From contig OY482866.1 in the NCBI GenBank assembly GCA_960531495.1, positions 868,001-932,000 on the forward strand: 64,000 bases of DNA. Reading direction: 5' to 3'. The notes under the pieces were generated by a model. That model was given only the letters and a program-made list of their open reading frames with translations. It did not search any database and was not told where the DNA came from. This DNA is from Zeus faber. Its lineage: Eukaryota > Chordata > Actinopteri > Zeiformes > Zeidae. A program made the position numbers and the translations under genes. Shown piece after piece: positions 1-14,100 of this stretch. Position 1 is the first letter of the stretch, and each line of letters begins with the position of its first letter.

Positions 1-3000
1 AGAATGAAAGAATGAAAGAAAGATTGAAAGATTGAAAGAAAGAATGAAAGTAAGAATGATTGAAAGATTGAAAGAAAGAATGAAAGATTGAAAGAAAGAA
101 TATAAGAACGATTGAAAGAAAGATTGAAAGTAAGATTGAAAGTTTGAAAGAAAGATTGAAAGAAAAATTGAAAGAAAGATTGAAAGACTGAAGGAAAGAA
201 TGAGTGAAAGATTGAAAGAAAGATTAAAAGAAAAAAAGATTGAAAGTATTAAAGACTGAAAAAAATATTGAAAGAAAGATTTAAAGACTGAAAGATAGAA
301 TGAAAGAAAGATTGAAAGATTGAAAGATTGAAAGAAAGAATGAAAGAAAGATTGAAAGACTGAAAAAAATATTGAAAGAAAGATTGAAAGATTGAAAGAT
401 AGAATGAAAGAAAGATTGAAAGATTGAAAGATTGAAAGAAAGAATGAAAGAAAGATTGAAAGACTGAAAGAAAGAATGAAAGAAAGATTGAAAGTGCGAA
501 AGAAAGAATGAAAGAATTAAAGAAAGATTGAAAGAAATATTGAAAGAAAGAATGAAAGATTGAAAGAAAGAATGAAAGTAATAAAGATTGAAAGAAGGAA
601 TGAAGGAAAAATTGAATGTTTGAAAGACTGAAAGAATGAATGAAAGAAAGCTTGAAAGAAAGATTGAAAGAAAGATTTTAAGAAAGGTTGAAAGACTGAA
701 AGAAAGAATGAAAGAAAGAATGATTGAAAGATTGAAAGAAAGAATGAAAGATTGAAAGAAAGAATATAAGAACGATTGAAAGAAAGATTGAAAGTAAGAT
801 TGAAAGTTTGAAAGAAAGATTGAAAGAAAAATTGAAAGAAAGATTGAAAGACTGAAGGAAAGAATGAGTGAAAGATTGAAAGAAAGATTAAAAGAAAAAA
901 AGATTGAAAGTATTTAAGATAGAATGAAAGAAAGATTGAAAGATTGAAAGATTGAAAGAAAGAATGAAATAAAGATTGAAAGACTGAAAGAAAGAATGAA
1001 AGAAAGATTGAAAGTGCGAAAGAAAGAATGAAAGAATTAAAGAAAGATTGAAAGAAATATTGAAAGAAAGATTGAAAGATTGAAAGAAAGATTGAAAGAA
1101 AGATTGAAAGAATTAAATATTGAAATAATGATTGAAGTTTGAAAGAAAGATTGAAAGAAAGATTTGAACAAAGATAGATTGAAAGTAAGAAAGATTGATA
1201 GAAATATTGAACGAAAGATTGAAAGAAAGGATGAAAGAAAGATTTAAACAAAGATAGATTGAAAGTAAGAAAGATTGAAAGAAATATTGAACGAAAGATT
1301 GAAAGAAAGGATGAAAGAAAGATTGAAAGAAAGATTGAAAAAAGAAAGATTGAAAGAAAGATTGAAAGAAAGATTGAAAGAATTAAATATTGAAATAATG
1401 ATTGAAGTTTGAAAGAAAGAATGAAAGAAAGATTGAAAGATTGAAAGATTGAAAGAAAGAATGAAAAATTGAAAGAAGGAATGAAAGAACGATTGAAAGA
1501 AAGAATGAAAGAATGAAAGAAAGATTGAAAGATTGAAAGAAATATTGAAAGAAAGAGAGAATGAAAGTAAGAAAGATTGAAAGAAAGATTGAAAGTAATA
1601 AAGATTGAAAGAAAGAATGAAAGAAAAATTGAAAGATTGATAGATTGAAAGAAAGATTGAAAGAAAGATATAAAGAAAGATTGAAAGACTGAAAGAAAGA
1701 ATGAATAAAAGAATTAAAGAAAGATTGAAAGATTGAAAGATTGAAAGAAAGATTGAAAGAAAGAAAGATTTATAGAAAGAATGAAAGAAAGATTGAAAAA
1801 AGATTGAAAAAAAGAAAAATTGAAAGAAAGATTGAAAGAAATATTGAAAGACTGAAGGAAAGAATGAAAGAAAGATGGAAAGAAAGATTGAATGAAAGAA
1901 AGATTGAAAGTAAGAAAGATTGAAAGAAATATTGAAAGAAACATTGAAAGATTGAAAGAAAGAATGAAAGAAAGATTGAAAGATTGAAAGATTGAAAGAT
2001 TGAAAGAAAGAATGAAAGAAAGAGTGAAAGATTGAAAGAAAAATTGAAAGAAAGATTGAAAGATTGAAAGATTGAAAGAAAGATTGAAAGTTTGAAAGAA
2101 ATATTGAAAGACTGAAAGAAAGATTGCAAGAAAGATTGAAAAAAGAAAGAAAGATTGAAAGATTCAATGAAAGAAAGATTGAAAGATTAAAAGAAAGAAT
2201 GAAAGAAACATTTGAAAAATTGAAAGATTGAAAGAAAGACTAAAAGAAAGAAAGAACGATTGAAAGAAAGATTGAAAGAAAGATTGAAAGAAAGAAAGAT
2301 TGTAAGAAAGAATGAAACAAAGATTGAAATAAAGAAAGAAAGAAAGATTGAAAGAAAGATTGAAAGAAAGATTGAAAGACTGAAAGAAAGAATTAAAGAA
2401 AGATTGAAAGTTTGAAAGAAAGAATAAAAGAATTAAAGAAAGATTGAAAGAAATATTGAAAGAAAGAATGAAAGAAAGATTGAAAGATTAAACAATTGAA
2501 AGAAAGATTGCAAGATAGAAAAATTGAAAGAAAGAAAGAATGAATAAAAGAATTAAAGAAAGATTGAAAGATTGAAAGATTGAAAGAAAGATTGAAAGAA
2601 AGAAAGATTTATAGAAAGAATGAAAGAAAGATTGAAAAAAGATTGAAAAAAAGAAAAATTGAAAGAAAGATTGAAAGAAATATTGAAAGACTGAAGGAAA
2701 GAATGAAAGAAAGATGGAAAGAAAGATTGAATGAAAGAAAGATTGAAAGTAAGAAAGATTGAAAGAAATATTGAAAGAAAGATTGAAAGATTGAAAGAAA
2801 GAATGAAAGAAAGATTGAAAGATTGAAAGATTGAAAGATTGAAAGAAAGAATGAAAGAAAGAGTGAAAGATTGAAAGAAAAATTGAAAGAAAGATTGAAA
2901 GATTGAAAGATTGAAAGAAAGATTGAAAGTTTGAAAGAAATATTGAAAGACTGAAAGAAAGATTGCAAGAAAGATTGAAAAAAGAAAGAAAGATTGAAAG

Positions 3001-6000
3001 ATTCAATGAAAGAAAGATTGAAAGATTAAAAGAAAGAATGAAAGAAACATTTGAAAAATTGAAAGATTGAAAGAAAGACTAAAAGAAAGAAAGAACGATT
3101 GAAAGAAAGATTGAAAGAAAGATTGAAAGAAAGAAAGATTGTAAGAAAGAATGAAACAAAGATTGAAATAAAGAAAGAAAGAAAGATTGAAAGAAAGATT
3201 GAAAGAAAGATTGAAAGACTGAAAGAAAGAATTAAAGAAAGATTGAAAGTTTGAAAGAAAGAATAAAAGAATTAAAGAAAGATTGAAAGAAATATTGAAA
3301 GAAAGAATGAAAGAAAGATTGAAAGATTAAACAATTGAAAGAAAGATTGCAAGAAAGATTGAAAAAAGAAAGATTGAAAGAAATAATGAAAGATAGATTG
3401 AACGATTGGAAGAAATATTGAAAGATAGAAAAATTGAAAGTAAGAAAGATTGAAAGAAATAATGAAAGAAAGATTGAAAGATTGAAAGAAAGAATGAAAG
3501 AAAGATTGAAAGATTGGAAGAAATATTGAAAGATAGAAAAATTGAAAGAAAGAAAGATTGAAAAAAAGAATTAAAGAAAGATTGAAAGATTGAAAGAAAG
3601 AATGAAAGAAAGATTGAAAGATTGAAAGATTGAAATATTGAAAGAAAGAATGAAAGAAAGATTGAAAGATTGAAAGAAATATTGAAAGAAAGAGATATTG
3701 AAAGAAAGATTGAAAGTTTGAAAGAAAGATTGAAAGAAAGATTTAAAGAAAGAAAGATTGAAAGAAATATTGAAAGAAAGATTGAAAGATTGAAAGAAAG
3801 ATTGAAAGAAAGAATGAAAGAAAGATTGAACGATTGAAATATTGAAATAAAGAATGAAAGTTTGAAAGAAAGATTGAAAGAAAGTTTTAAAGAAAGAAAG
3901 AAAGATTGAAATAAATAATGAAAGAAAGATTGAAAGAAGGAATGAAAGAATGAAAAAAGATTGAAAGATTGAAAGAAATATTGAAAGAAAGAACAATTGA
4001 AAGATTGAAAGAAAGAATGAAAGATTGAAAGAAAGATTGAAAGATTGAAAGAAAGATTGAAAAAATGAAAGATTGAAAGAAAGAATAAAAGAAAGATTGA
4101 AAGAACGATTGAAAGATTGAAAGAAAGAATGAAAGAAAGATTAAAGGAAGGAATGAAAGAATGAAAGAAAGATTGAAAGATTGAAAGAAATATTGAAAGA
4201 AAGAACGATTGAAAGATTGAAAGAAAGAATGAAAGATTGAAAGAAAGATTGAAAGATTGAAAGATTGAAAGAAAGAATGAAAGATTGAAAGAAAGAATAA
4301 AAGAACGATTGAAAGAAAGAATGAAAGAATGAAAGAAAGATTGAAAGATTGAAAGAATATTGAAAGAAAGAGAGAATGAAAGTAAGAAAGATTGAAAGAA
4401 AGATTGAAAGTAAAAAGATTGAAAGAAAGAATGAAAGAAAAATTGAAAGACTGAAAGATTGAAAGAAAGATTTAAAGAAAGATTGAAAGAAAGATTGAAA
4501 GACAGGAAGAAAGAATGAATAAAAGAATTAAAGAAAGATTGAAAGATTGAAAGATTGAAAGATTGAAAGAAAGATTGAAAAAAGAATGATTGAAAGAAAG
4601 AAAGATTTAAAGAATGGAAGATTTAAAGAAAGATTGAAAGACTAAAAGTAAGAATGAAAAAAAAGAATGAAAGCAAGATTGAAAGATTGAAAGATTGAAA
4701 GAAAGAATGAAAGATTGAAAGAAAGAATGAAAGAATGAAAGAAAGATTGAAAGACTGAAAGAAATATTGAAAGAAAGAGAGAATGAAAGTAAGAAAGATT
4801 GAAAGAAAAATTGAAAGATTGAAAGATTGAAAGAAAGAATGAAAGAAAGATTGAAAGATTGAAAGAAATACTGAAAGAAAGAAAGAAAGATTGAAAGTAA
4901 GAACGATTGAAAGAAAGCTTGAAAGAAAGATTGAAAGAAAGAATGAAAGAAAGATTGAAAGATTGAAAGATTTAAAGAAAGAATGAAAGATTGAAAGATA
5001 GAATAAAAGAACGATTGAAAGAAAGAATGAAAGAATGAAAGAAAGATTGAAAGATTGAAAGAATATTGAAAGAAAGAGAGAATGAAAGTAAGAAAGATTG
5101 AAAGAAAGATTGAAAGTAAAAAAGATTGAAAGAAAGAATGAAAGAAAAATTGAAAGATTGAAAGATTGAAAGAAAGATTTAAAGAAAGATTGAAAGACTG
5201 AAAGAAAGAATGAATAAAAGAATTAAAGAAAGATTGAAAGATCGAAAGATTGAAAGATTGAAAGAAAGATTGAAAAAAGAATGATTGAAAGAAAGAAAGA
5301 TTTAAAGAATGAAAGATTTAAAGAAAGATTGAAAGACTAAAAGTAAGAATGAAAAAAAAGAATGAAAGAAAGATTGAAAGATTGAAAGATTGAAAGAAAG
5401 AATGAAAGATTGAAAGAAAGAATGAAAGAACGATTGAAAGAAAGAATGAAAGAATGAAAGAAAGATTGAAAGAAATATTGAAAGAAAGAGAGAATGAAAG
5501 TTAGAAAGATGGAAAGAAAAATTGAAAGATTGAAAGATTGAAAGAAAGAATTAAAGAAAGATTGAATGATTGAAAGATTGAAAGAAAGATTGAAAGAAAG
5601 ATTGAAGAAAGAAAGATTTAAAGAAAAAAAGATTTAAAGAAAGATTGAAAGACTAAAAGTAAGAATGAAAAAAAAGATTGAAAGAAAGATTGAAAAAAGA
5701 AAGAAAGATTGAAAGAAAGATTGAAAGAAAGATTAAAAGAAAGAATGAAAGTTTGACAGAAAGATTGAAAGAAAGATTGAAAGAAAGATTGAAAGAAAGA
5801 TTGAAAGACTGAAAGAAAAAATGAAAGAAAGATTAAAAGAGAGATTGAAAGATTGAAAGATTGAAAGAAAGAATGAAAGATTGAAAGAAAGAATGAAAGA
5901 ATGAATGAAAGATTAAAAGATTGAAAGAAATATTGAAAAAAAGAAAGATTGAAAGTAAGAAAAATTGAAAGAATGAATGAAAGAAACAAAAAAAGACTGA

Positions 6001-6345
6001 TAAAAGGAAAGAATGTTTGAGAGATCAAAATATTTAAAGAAAGAAAGATTGAAAGAAAGATTTTAAGCCTGAATTAAAGAATTAAAGAAAGATTGAAAGA
6101 AAGGTTGAAAGATAGAATGAAAGAAAGATTGGAAGATTGAAAGTTGTAAAGAAAGATTGAAAGAAAGATTTAAAGAAAGATTGAAAGACTAAAAAAAAGA
6201 ATGAAAGAAAGATTGAAAGGTTGAAAGAAAAAATGAAAGAATGAAAGAAAGATTGAAAGATTGAAAGAAAGATTGGAAGAAAGAATGAAAGTATGAAAGA
6301 AAGATTGAAAGATTGAAGGAAAGATTGAAAGAACGATTGAAAGAA
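1..6345. repeat. Higher-order unit L1 of the left array (6345 bp)
   Basis: The sequence at position 1 recurs at 6346 and at 11111, including the distinctive word string with GTAAGAATGATTG. L1 therefore spans 6345 bp. This equals the 4765 bp of the next unit plus 839 bp plus 741 bp. The 839 bp come from an internal tandem duplication. The 741 bp are a segment at about 4110-4870 that is absent from L2. Because the window starts inside the array, the phase of the unit is arbitrary. Confidence 0.85.
1678..3355. repeat. 839-bp tandem duplication inside unit L1
   Basis: A block around 1741-2167 reappears 839 bp later around 2580-3006, with the same unusual words (a TTTATAGAAAG string and an ATGGAAAG string). 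L2 and L3 each carry this block once. The second copy begins near 2517, where the word string after GATTGCAAGATAG jumps back to the start of the block. The exact breakpoints are uncertain by some tens of bases because neighbouring words are alike. Confidence 0.8.
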
Positions 6346-9300
6346 AGAATGAAAGAATGAAAGAAAGATTGAAAGATTGAAAGAAAGAATGAAAGTAAGA
6401 ATGATTGAAAGATTGAAAGAAAGAATGAAAGATTGAAAGAAAGAATATAAGAACGATTGAAAGAAAGATTGAAAGTAAGATTGAAAGTTTGAAAGAAAGA
6501 TTGAAAGAAAAATTGAAAGAAAGATTGAAAGACTGAAGGAAAGAATGAGTGAAAGATTGAAAGAAAGATTAAAAGAAAAAAAGATTGAAAGTATTAAAGA
6601 CTGAAAAAAATATTGAAAGAAAGATTTAAAGACTGAAAGATAGAATGAAAGAAAGATTGAAAGATTGAAAGATTGAAAGAAAGAATGAAAGAAAGATTGA
6701 AAGACTGAAAAAAATATTGAAAGAAAGATTGAAAGATTGAAAGATAGAATGAAAGAAAGATTGAAAGATTGAAAGATTGAAAGAAAGAATGAAAGAAAGA
6801 TTGAAAGACTGAAAGAAAGAATGAAAGAAAGATTGAAAGTGCGAAAGAAAGAATGAAAGAATTAAAGAAAGATTGAAAGAAATATTGAAAGAAAGAATGA
6901 AAGATTGAAAGAAAGAATGAAAGTAATAAAGATTGAAAGAAGGAATGAAGGAAAAATTGAATGTTTGAAAGACTGAAAGAATGAATGAAAGAAAGCTTGA
7001 AAGAAAGATTGAAAGAAAGATTTTAAGAAAGGTTGAAAGACTGAAAGAAAGAATGAAAGAAAGAATGATTGAAAGATTGAAAGAAAGAATGAAAGATTGA
7101 AAGAAAGAATATAAGAACGATTGAAAGAAAGATTGAAAGTAAGATTGAAAGTTTGAAAGAAAGATTGAAAGAAAAATTGAAAGAAAGATTGAAAGACTGA
7201 AGGAAAGAATGAGTGAAAGATTGAAAGAAAGATTAAAAGAAAAAAAGATTGAAAGTATTAAAGATAGAATGAAAGAAAGATTGAAAGATTGAAAGATTGA
7301 AAGAAAGAATGAAATAAAGATTGAAAGACTGAAAGAAAGAATGAAAGAAAGATTGAAAGTGCGAAAGAAAGAATGAAAGAATTAAAGAAAGATTGAAAGA
7401 AATATTGAAAGAAAGATTGAAAGATTGAAAGAAAGATTGAAAGAAAGATTGAAAGAATTAAATATTGAAATAATGATTGAAGTTTGAAAGAAAGATTGAA
7501 AGAAAGATTTGAACAAAGATAGATTGAAAGTAAGAAAGATTGATAGAAATATTGAACGAAAGATTGAAAGAAAGGATGAAAGAAAGATTTAAACAAAGAT
7601 AGATTGAAAGTAAGAAAGATTGAAAGAAATATTGAACGAAAGATTGAAAGAAAGGATGAAAGAAAGATTGAAAGAAAGATTGAAAAAAGAAAGATTGAAA
7701 GAAAGATTGAAAGAAAGATTGAAAGAATTAAATATTGAAATAATGATTGAAGTTTGAAAGAAAGAATGAAAGAAAGATTGAAAGATTGAAAGATTGAAAG
7801 AAAGAATGAAAAATTGAAAGAAGGAATGAAAGAACGATTGAAAGAAAGAATGAAAGAATGAAAGAAAGATTGAAAGATTGAAAGAAATATTGAAAGAAAG
7901 AGAGAATGAAAGTAAGAAAGATTGAAAGAAAGATTGAAAGTAATAAAGATTGAAAGAAAGAATGAAAGAAAAATTGAAAGATTGATAGATTGAAAGAAAG
8001 ATTGAAAGAAAGATATAAAGAAAGATTGAAAGACTGAAAGAAAGAATGAATAAAAGAATTAAAGAAAGATTGAAAGATTGAAAGATTGAAAGAAAGATTG
8101 AAAGAAAGAAAGATTTATAGAAAGAATGAAAGAAAGATTGAAAAAAGATTGAAAAAAAGAAAAATTGAAAGAAAGATTGAAAGAAATATTGAAAGACTGA
8201 AGGAAAGAATGAAAGAAAGATGGAAAGAAAGATTGAATGAAAGAAAGATTGAAAGTAAGAAAGATTGAAAGAAATATTGAAAGAAAGATTGAAAGATTGA
8301 AAGAAAGAATGAAAGAAAGATTGAAAGATTGAAAGATTGAAAGATTGAAAGAAAGAATGAAAGAAAGAGTGAAAGATTGAAAGAAAAATTGAAAGAAAGA
8401 TTGAAAGATTGAAAGATTGAAAGAAAGATTGAAAGTTTGAAAGAAATATTGAAAGACTGAAAGAAAGATTGCAAGAAAGATTGAAAAAAGAAAGAAAGAT
8501 TGAAAGATTCAATGAAAGAAAGATTGAAAGATTAAAAGAAAGAATGAAAGAAACATTTGAAAAATTGAAAGATTGAAAGAAAGACTAAAAGAAAGAAAGA
8601 ACGATTGAAAGAAAGATTGAAAGAAAGATTGAAAGAAAGAAAGATTGTAAGAAAGAATGAAACAAAGATTGAAATAAAGAAAGAAAGAAAGATTGAAAGA
8701 AAGATTGAAAGAAAGATTGAAAGACTGAAAGAAAGAATTAAAGAAAGATTGAAAGTTTGAAAGAAAGAATAAAAGAATTAAAGAAAGATTGAAAGAAATA
8801 TTGAAAGAAAGAATGAAAGAAAGATAGAAAGATTAAACAATTGAAAGAAAGATTGCAAGAAAGATTGAAAAAAGAAAGATTGAAAGAAATAATGAAAGAT
8901 AGATTGAACGATTGGAAGAAATATTGAAAGATAGAAAAATTGAAAGTAAGAAAGATTGAAAGAAATAATGAAAGAAAGATTGAAAGATTGAAAGAAAGAA
9001 TGAAAGAAAGATTGAAAGATTGGAAGAAATATTGAAAGATAGAAAAATTGAAAGAAAGAAAGATTGAAAAAAAGAATTAAAGAAAGATTGAAAGATTGAA
9101 AGAAAGAATGAAAGAAAGATTGAAAGATTGAAAGATTGAAATATTGAAAGAAAGAATGAAAGAAAGATTGAAAGATTGAAAGAAATATTGAAAGAAAGAG
9201 AGATTGAAAGAAAGATTGAAAGTTTGAAAGAAAGATTGAAAGAAAGATTTAAAGAAAGAAAGATTGAAAGAAATATTGAAAGAAAGATTGAAAGATTGAA

Positions 9301-11110
9301 AGAAAGATTGAAAGAAAGAATGAAAGAAAGATTGAACGATTGAAATATTGAAATAAAGAATGAAAGTTTGAAAGAAAGATTGAAAGAAAGTTTTAAAGAA
9401 AGAAAGAAAGATTGAAATAAATAATGAAAGAAAGATTGAAAGAAGGAATGAAAGAATGAAAGAAAGATTGAAAGATTGAAAGAAATATTGAAAGAAAGAA
9501 CAATTGAAAGATTGAAAGAAAGAATGAAAGATTGAAAGAAAGATTGAAAGATTGAAAGAAAGATTGAAAAAATGAAAGATTGAAAGAAAGAATAAAAGAA
9601 AGATTGAAAGAACGATTGAAAGATTGAAAGAAAGACTGAAAGAAAGAAAGAAAGATTGAAAGTAAGAACGATTGAAAGAAAGCTTGAAAGAAAGATTGAA
9701 AGAAAGAATGAAAGAAAGATTGAAAGATTGAAAGATTTAAAGAAAGAATGAAAGATTGAAAGATAGAATAAAAGAACGATTGAAAGAAAGAATGAAAGAA
9801 TGAAAGAAAGATTGAAAGATTGAAAGAATATTGAAAGAAAGAGAGAATGAAAGTAAGAAAGATTGAAAGAAAGATTGAAAGTAAAAAAGATTGAAAGAAA
9901 GAATGAAAGAAAAATTGAAAGATTGAAAGATTGAAAGAAAGATTTAAAGAAAGATTGAAAGACTGAAAGAAAGAATGAATAAAAGAATTAAAGAAAGATT
10001 GAAAGATCGAAAGATTGAAAGATTGAAAGAAAGATTGAAAAAAGAATGATTGAAAGAAAGAAAGATTTAAAGAATGAAAGATTTAAAGAAAGATTGAAAG
10101 ACTAAAAGTAAGAATGAAAAAAAAGAATGAAAGAAAGATTGAAAGATTGAAAGATTGAAAGAAAGAATGAAAGATTGAAAGAAAGAATGAAAGAACGATT
10201 GAAAGAAAGAATGAAAGAATGAAAGAAAGATTGAAAGAAATATTGAAAGAAAGAGAGAATGAAAGTTAGAAAGATGGAAAGAAAAATTGAAAGATTGAAA
10301 GATTGAAAGAAAGAATTAAAGAAAGATTGAATGATTGAAAGATTGAAAGAAAGATTGAAAGAAAGATTGAAGAAAGAAAGATTTAAAGAAAAAAAGATTT
10401 AAAGAAAGATTGAAAGACTAAAAGTAAGAATGAAAAAAAAGATTGAAAGAAAGATTGAAAAAAGAAAGAAAGATTGAAAGAAAGATTGAAAGAAAGATTA
10501 AAAGAAAGAATGAAAGTTTGACAGAAAGATTGAAAGAAAGATTGAAAGAAAGATTGAAAGAAAGATTGAAAGACTGAAAGAAAAAATGAAAGAAAGATTA
10601 AAAGAGAGATTGAAAGATTGAAAGATTGAAAGAAAGAATGAAAGATTGAAAGAAAGAATGAAAGAATGAATGAAAGATTAAAAGATTGAAAGAAATATTG
10701 AAAAAAAGAAAGATTGAAAGTAAGAAAAATTGAAAGAATGAATGAAAGAAACAAAAAAAGACTGATAAAAGGAAAGAATGTTTGAGAGATCAAAATATTT
10801 AAAGAAAGAAAGATTGAAAGAAAGATTTTAAGCCTGAATTAAAGAATTAAAGAAAGATTGAAAGAAAGGTTGAAAGATAGAATGAAAGAAAGATTGAAAG
10901 ATTGAAAGTTGTAAAGAAAGATTGAAAGAAAGATTTAAAGAAAGATTGAAAGACTAAAAAAAAGAATGAAAGAAAGATTGAAAGGTTGAAAGAAAAAATG
11001 AAAGAATGAAAGAAAGATTGAAAGATTGAAAGAAAGATTGGAAGAAAGAATGAAAGTATGAAAGAAAGATTGAAAGATTGAAGGAAAGATTGAAAGAACG
11101 ATTGAAAGAA
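6346..11110. repeat. Higher-order unit L2 of the left array (4765 bp)
   Basis: The start matches positions 1 and 11111. Many markers confirm the 4765-bp spacing to L3: 7258 to 12023, 7589 to 12354 and 8086 to 12851. Divergence from L1 and L3 is low, mostly single-base differences by eye. L2 lacks the 741 bp present in L1 at about 4110-4870. L3 resembles L1 at that point (14394 onward compared with 4120 onward), so the simplest reading is a deletion in L2. Confidence 0.87.
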
Positions 11111-14100
11111 AGAATGAAAGAATGAAAGAAAGATTGAAAGATTGAAAGAAAGAATGAAAGTAAGAATGATTGAAAGATTGAAAGAAAGAATGAAAGATTG
11201 AAAGAAAGAATATAAGAACGATTGAAAGAAAGATTGAAAGTAAGATTGAAAGTTTGAAAGAAAGATTGAAAGAAAAATTGAAAGAAAGATTGAAAGACTG
11301 AAGGAAAGAATGAGTGAAAGATTGAAAGAAAGATTAAAAGAAAAAAAGATTGAAAGTATTAAAGACTGAAAAAAATATTGAAAGAAAGATTTAAAGACTG
11401 AAAGATAGAATGAAAGAAAGATTGAAAGATTGAAAGATTGAAAGAAAGAATGAAAGAAAGATTGAAAGACTGAAAAAAATATTGAAAGAAAGATTGAAAG
11501 ATTGAAAGATAGAATGAAAGAAAGATTGAAAGATTGAAAGATTGAAAGAAAGAATGAAAGAAAGATTGAAAGACTGAAAGAAAGAATGAAAGAAAGATTG
11601 AAAGTGCGAAAGAAAGAATGAAAGAATTAAAGAAAGATTGAAAGAAATATTGAAAGAAAGAATGAAAGATTGAAAGAAAGAATGAAAGTAATAAAGATTG
11701 AAAGAAGGAATGAAGGAAAAATTGAATGTTTGAAAGACTGAAAGAATGAATGAAAGAAAGCTTGAAAGAAAGATTGAAAGAAAGATTTTAAGAAAGGTTG
11801 AAAGACTGAAAGAAAGAATGAAAGAAAGAATGATTGAAAGATTGAAAGAAAGAATGAAAGATTGAAAGAAAGAATATAAGAACGATTGAAAGAAAGATTG
11901 AAAGTAAGATTGAAAGTTTGAAAGAAAGATTGAAAGAAAAATTGAAAGAAAGATTGAAAGACTGAAGGAAAGAATGAGTGAAAGATTGAAAGAAAGATTA
12001 AAAGAAAAAAAGATTGAAAGTATTAAAGATAGAATGAAAGAAAGATTGAAAGATTGAAAGATTGAAAGAAAGAATGAAATAAAGATTGAAAGACTGAAAG
12101 AAAGAATGAAAGAAAGATTGAAAGTGCGAAAGAAAGAATGAAAGAATTAAAGAAAGATTGAAAGAAATATTGAAAGAAAGATTGAAAGATTGAAAGAAAG
12201 ATTGAAAGAAAGATTGAAAGAATTAAATATTGAAATAATGATTGAAGTTTGAAAGAAAGATTGAAAGAAAGATTTGAACAAAGATAGATTGAAAGTAAGA
12301 AAGATTGATAGAAATATTGAACGAAAGATTGAAAGAAAGGATGAAAGAAAGATTTAAACAAAGATAGATTGAAAGTAAGAAAGATTGAAAGAAATATTGA
12401 ACGAAAGATTGAAAGAAAGGATGAAAGAAAGATTGAAAGAAAGATTGAAAAAAGAAAGATTGAAAGAAAGATTGAAAGAAAGATTGAAAGAATTAAATAT
12501 TGAAATAATGATTGAAGTTTGAAAGAAAGAATGAAAGAAAGATTGAAAGATTGAAAGATTGAAAGAAAGAATGAAAAATTGAAAGAAGGAATGAAAGAAC
12601 GATTGAAAGAAAGAATGAAAGAATGAAAGAAAGATTGAAAGATTGAAAGAAATATTGAAAGAAAGAGAGAATGAAAGTAAGAAAGATTGAAAGAAAGATT
12701 GAAAGTAATAAAGATTGAAAGAAAGAATGAAAGAAAAATTGAAAGATTGATAGATTGAAAGAAAGATTGAAAGAAAGATATAAAGAAAGATTGAAAGACT
12801 GAAAGAAAGAATGAATAAAAGAATTAAAGAAAGATTGAAAGATTGAAAGATTGAAAGAAAGATTGAAAGAAAGAAAGATTTATAGAAAGAATGAAAGAAA
12901 GATTGAAAAAAGATTGAAAAAAAGAAAAATTGAAAGAAAGATTGAAAGAAATATTGAAAGACTGAAGGAAAGAATGAAAGAAAGATGGAAAGAAAGATTG
13001 AATGAAAGAAAGATTGAAAGTAAGAAAGATTGAAAGAAATATTGAAAGAAAGATTGAAAGATTGAAAGAAAGAATGAAAGAAAGATTGAAAGATTGAAAG
13101 ATTGAAAGATTGAAAGAAAGAATGAAAGAAAGAGTGAAAGATTGAAAGAAAAATTGAAAGAAAGATTGAAAGATTGAAAGATTGAAAGAAAGATTGAAAG
13201 TTTGAAAGAAATATTGAAAGACTGAAAGAAAGATTGCAAGAAAGATTGAAAAAAGAAAGAAAGATTGAAAGATTCAATGAAAGAAAGATTGAAAGATTAA
13301 AAGAAAGAATGAAAGAAACATTTGAAAAATTGAAAGATTGAAAGAAAGACTAAAAGAAAGAAAGAACGATTGAAAGAAAGATTGAAAGAAAGATTGAAAG
13401 AAAGAAAGATTGTAAGAAAGAATGAAACAAAGATTGAAATAAAGAAAGAAAGAAAGATTGAAAGAAAGATTGAAAGAAAGATTGAAAGACTGAAAGAAAG
13501 AATTAAAGAAAGATTGAAAGTTTGAAAGAAAGAATAAAAGAATTAAAGAAAGATTGAAAGAAATATTGAAAGAAAGAATGAAAGAAAGATAGAAAGATTA
13601 AACAATTGAAAGAAAGATTGCAAGAAAGATTGAAAAAAGAAAGATTGAAAGAAATAATGAAAGATAGATTGAACGATTGGAAGAAATATTGAAAGATAGA
13701 AAAATTGAAAGTAAGAAAGATTGAAAGAAATAATGAAAGAAAGATTGAAAGATTGAAAGAAAGAATGAAAGAAAGATTGAAAGATTGGAAGAAATATTGA
13801 AAGATAGAAAAATTGAAAGAAAGAAAGATTGAAAAAAAGAATTAAAGAAAGATTGAAAGATTGAAAGAAAGAATGAAAGAAAGATTGAAAGATTGAAAGA
13901 TTGAAATATTGAAAGAAAGAATGAAAGAAAGATTGAAAGATTGAAAGAAATATTGAAAGAAAGAGAGATTGAAAGAAAGATTGAAAGTTTGAAAGAAAGA
14001 TTGAAAGAAAGATTTAAAGAAAGAAAGATTGAAAGAAATATTGAAAGAAAGATTGAAAGATTGAAAGAAAGATTGAAAGAAAGAATGAAAGAAAGATTGA

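Noticed and set aside
1741..1923. Plus-strand 60-codon Lys/Glu/Arg-rich frame, repeated at 2580, 8086 and 12851
   Set aside because: It is the same satellite read on the other strand between TGA-generating words. It repeats because the unit repeats.
517..2167. Long minus-strand reading frames (244 and 307 codons) in the left array, and their copies in each unit
   Set aside because: They consist of a 4-residue cycle forced by the tetranucleotide words and end only at variant words. No start, splice or codon-usage evidence supports a gene.
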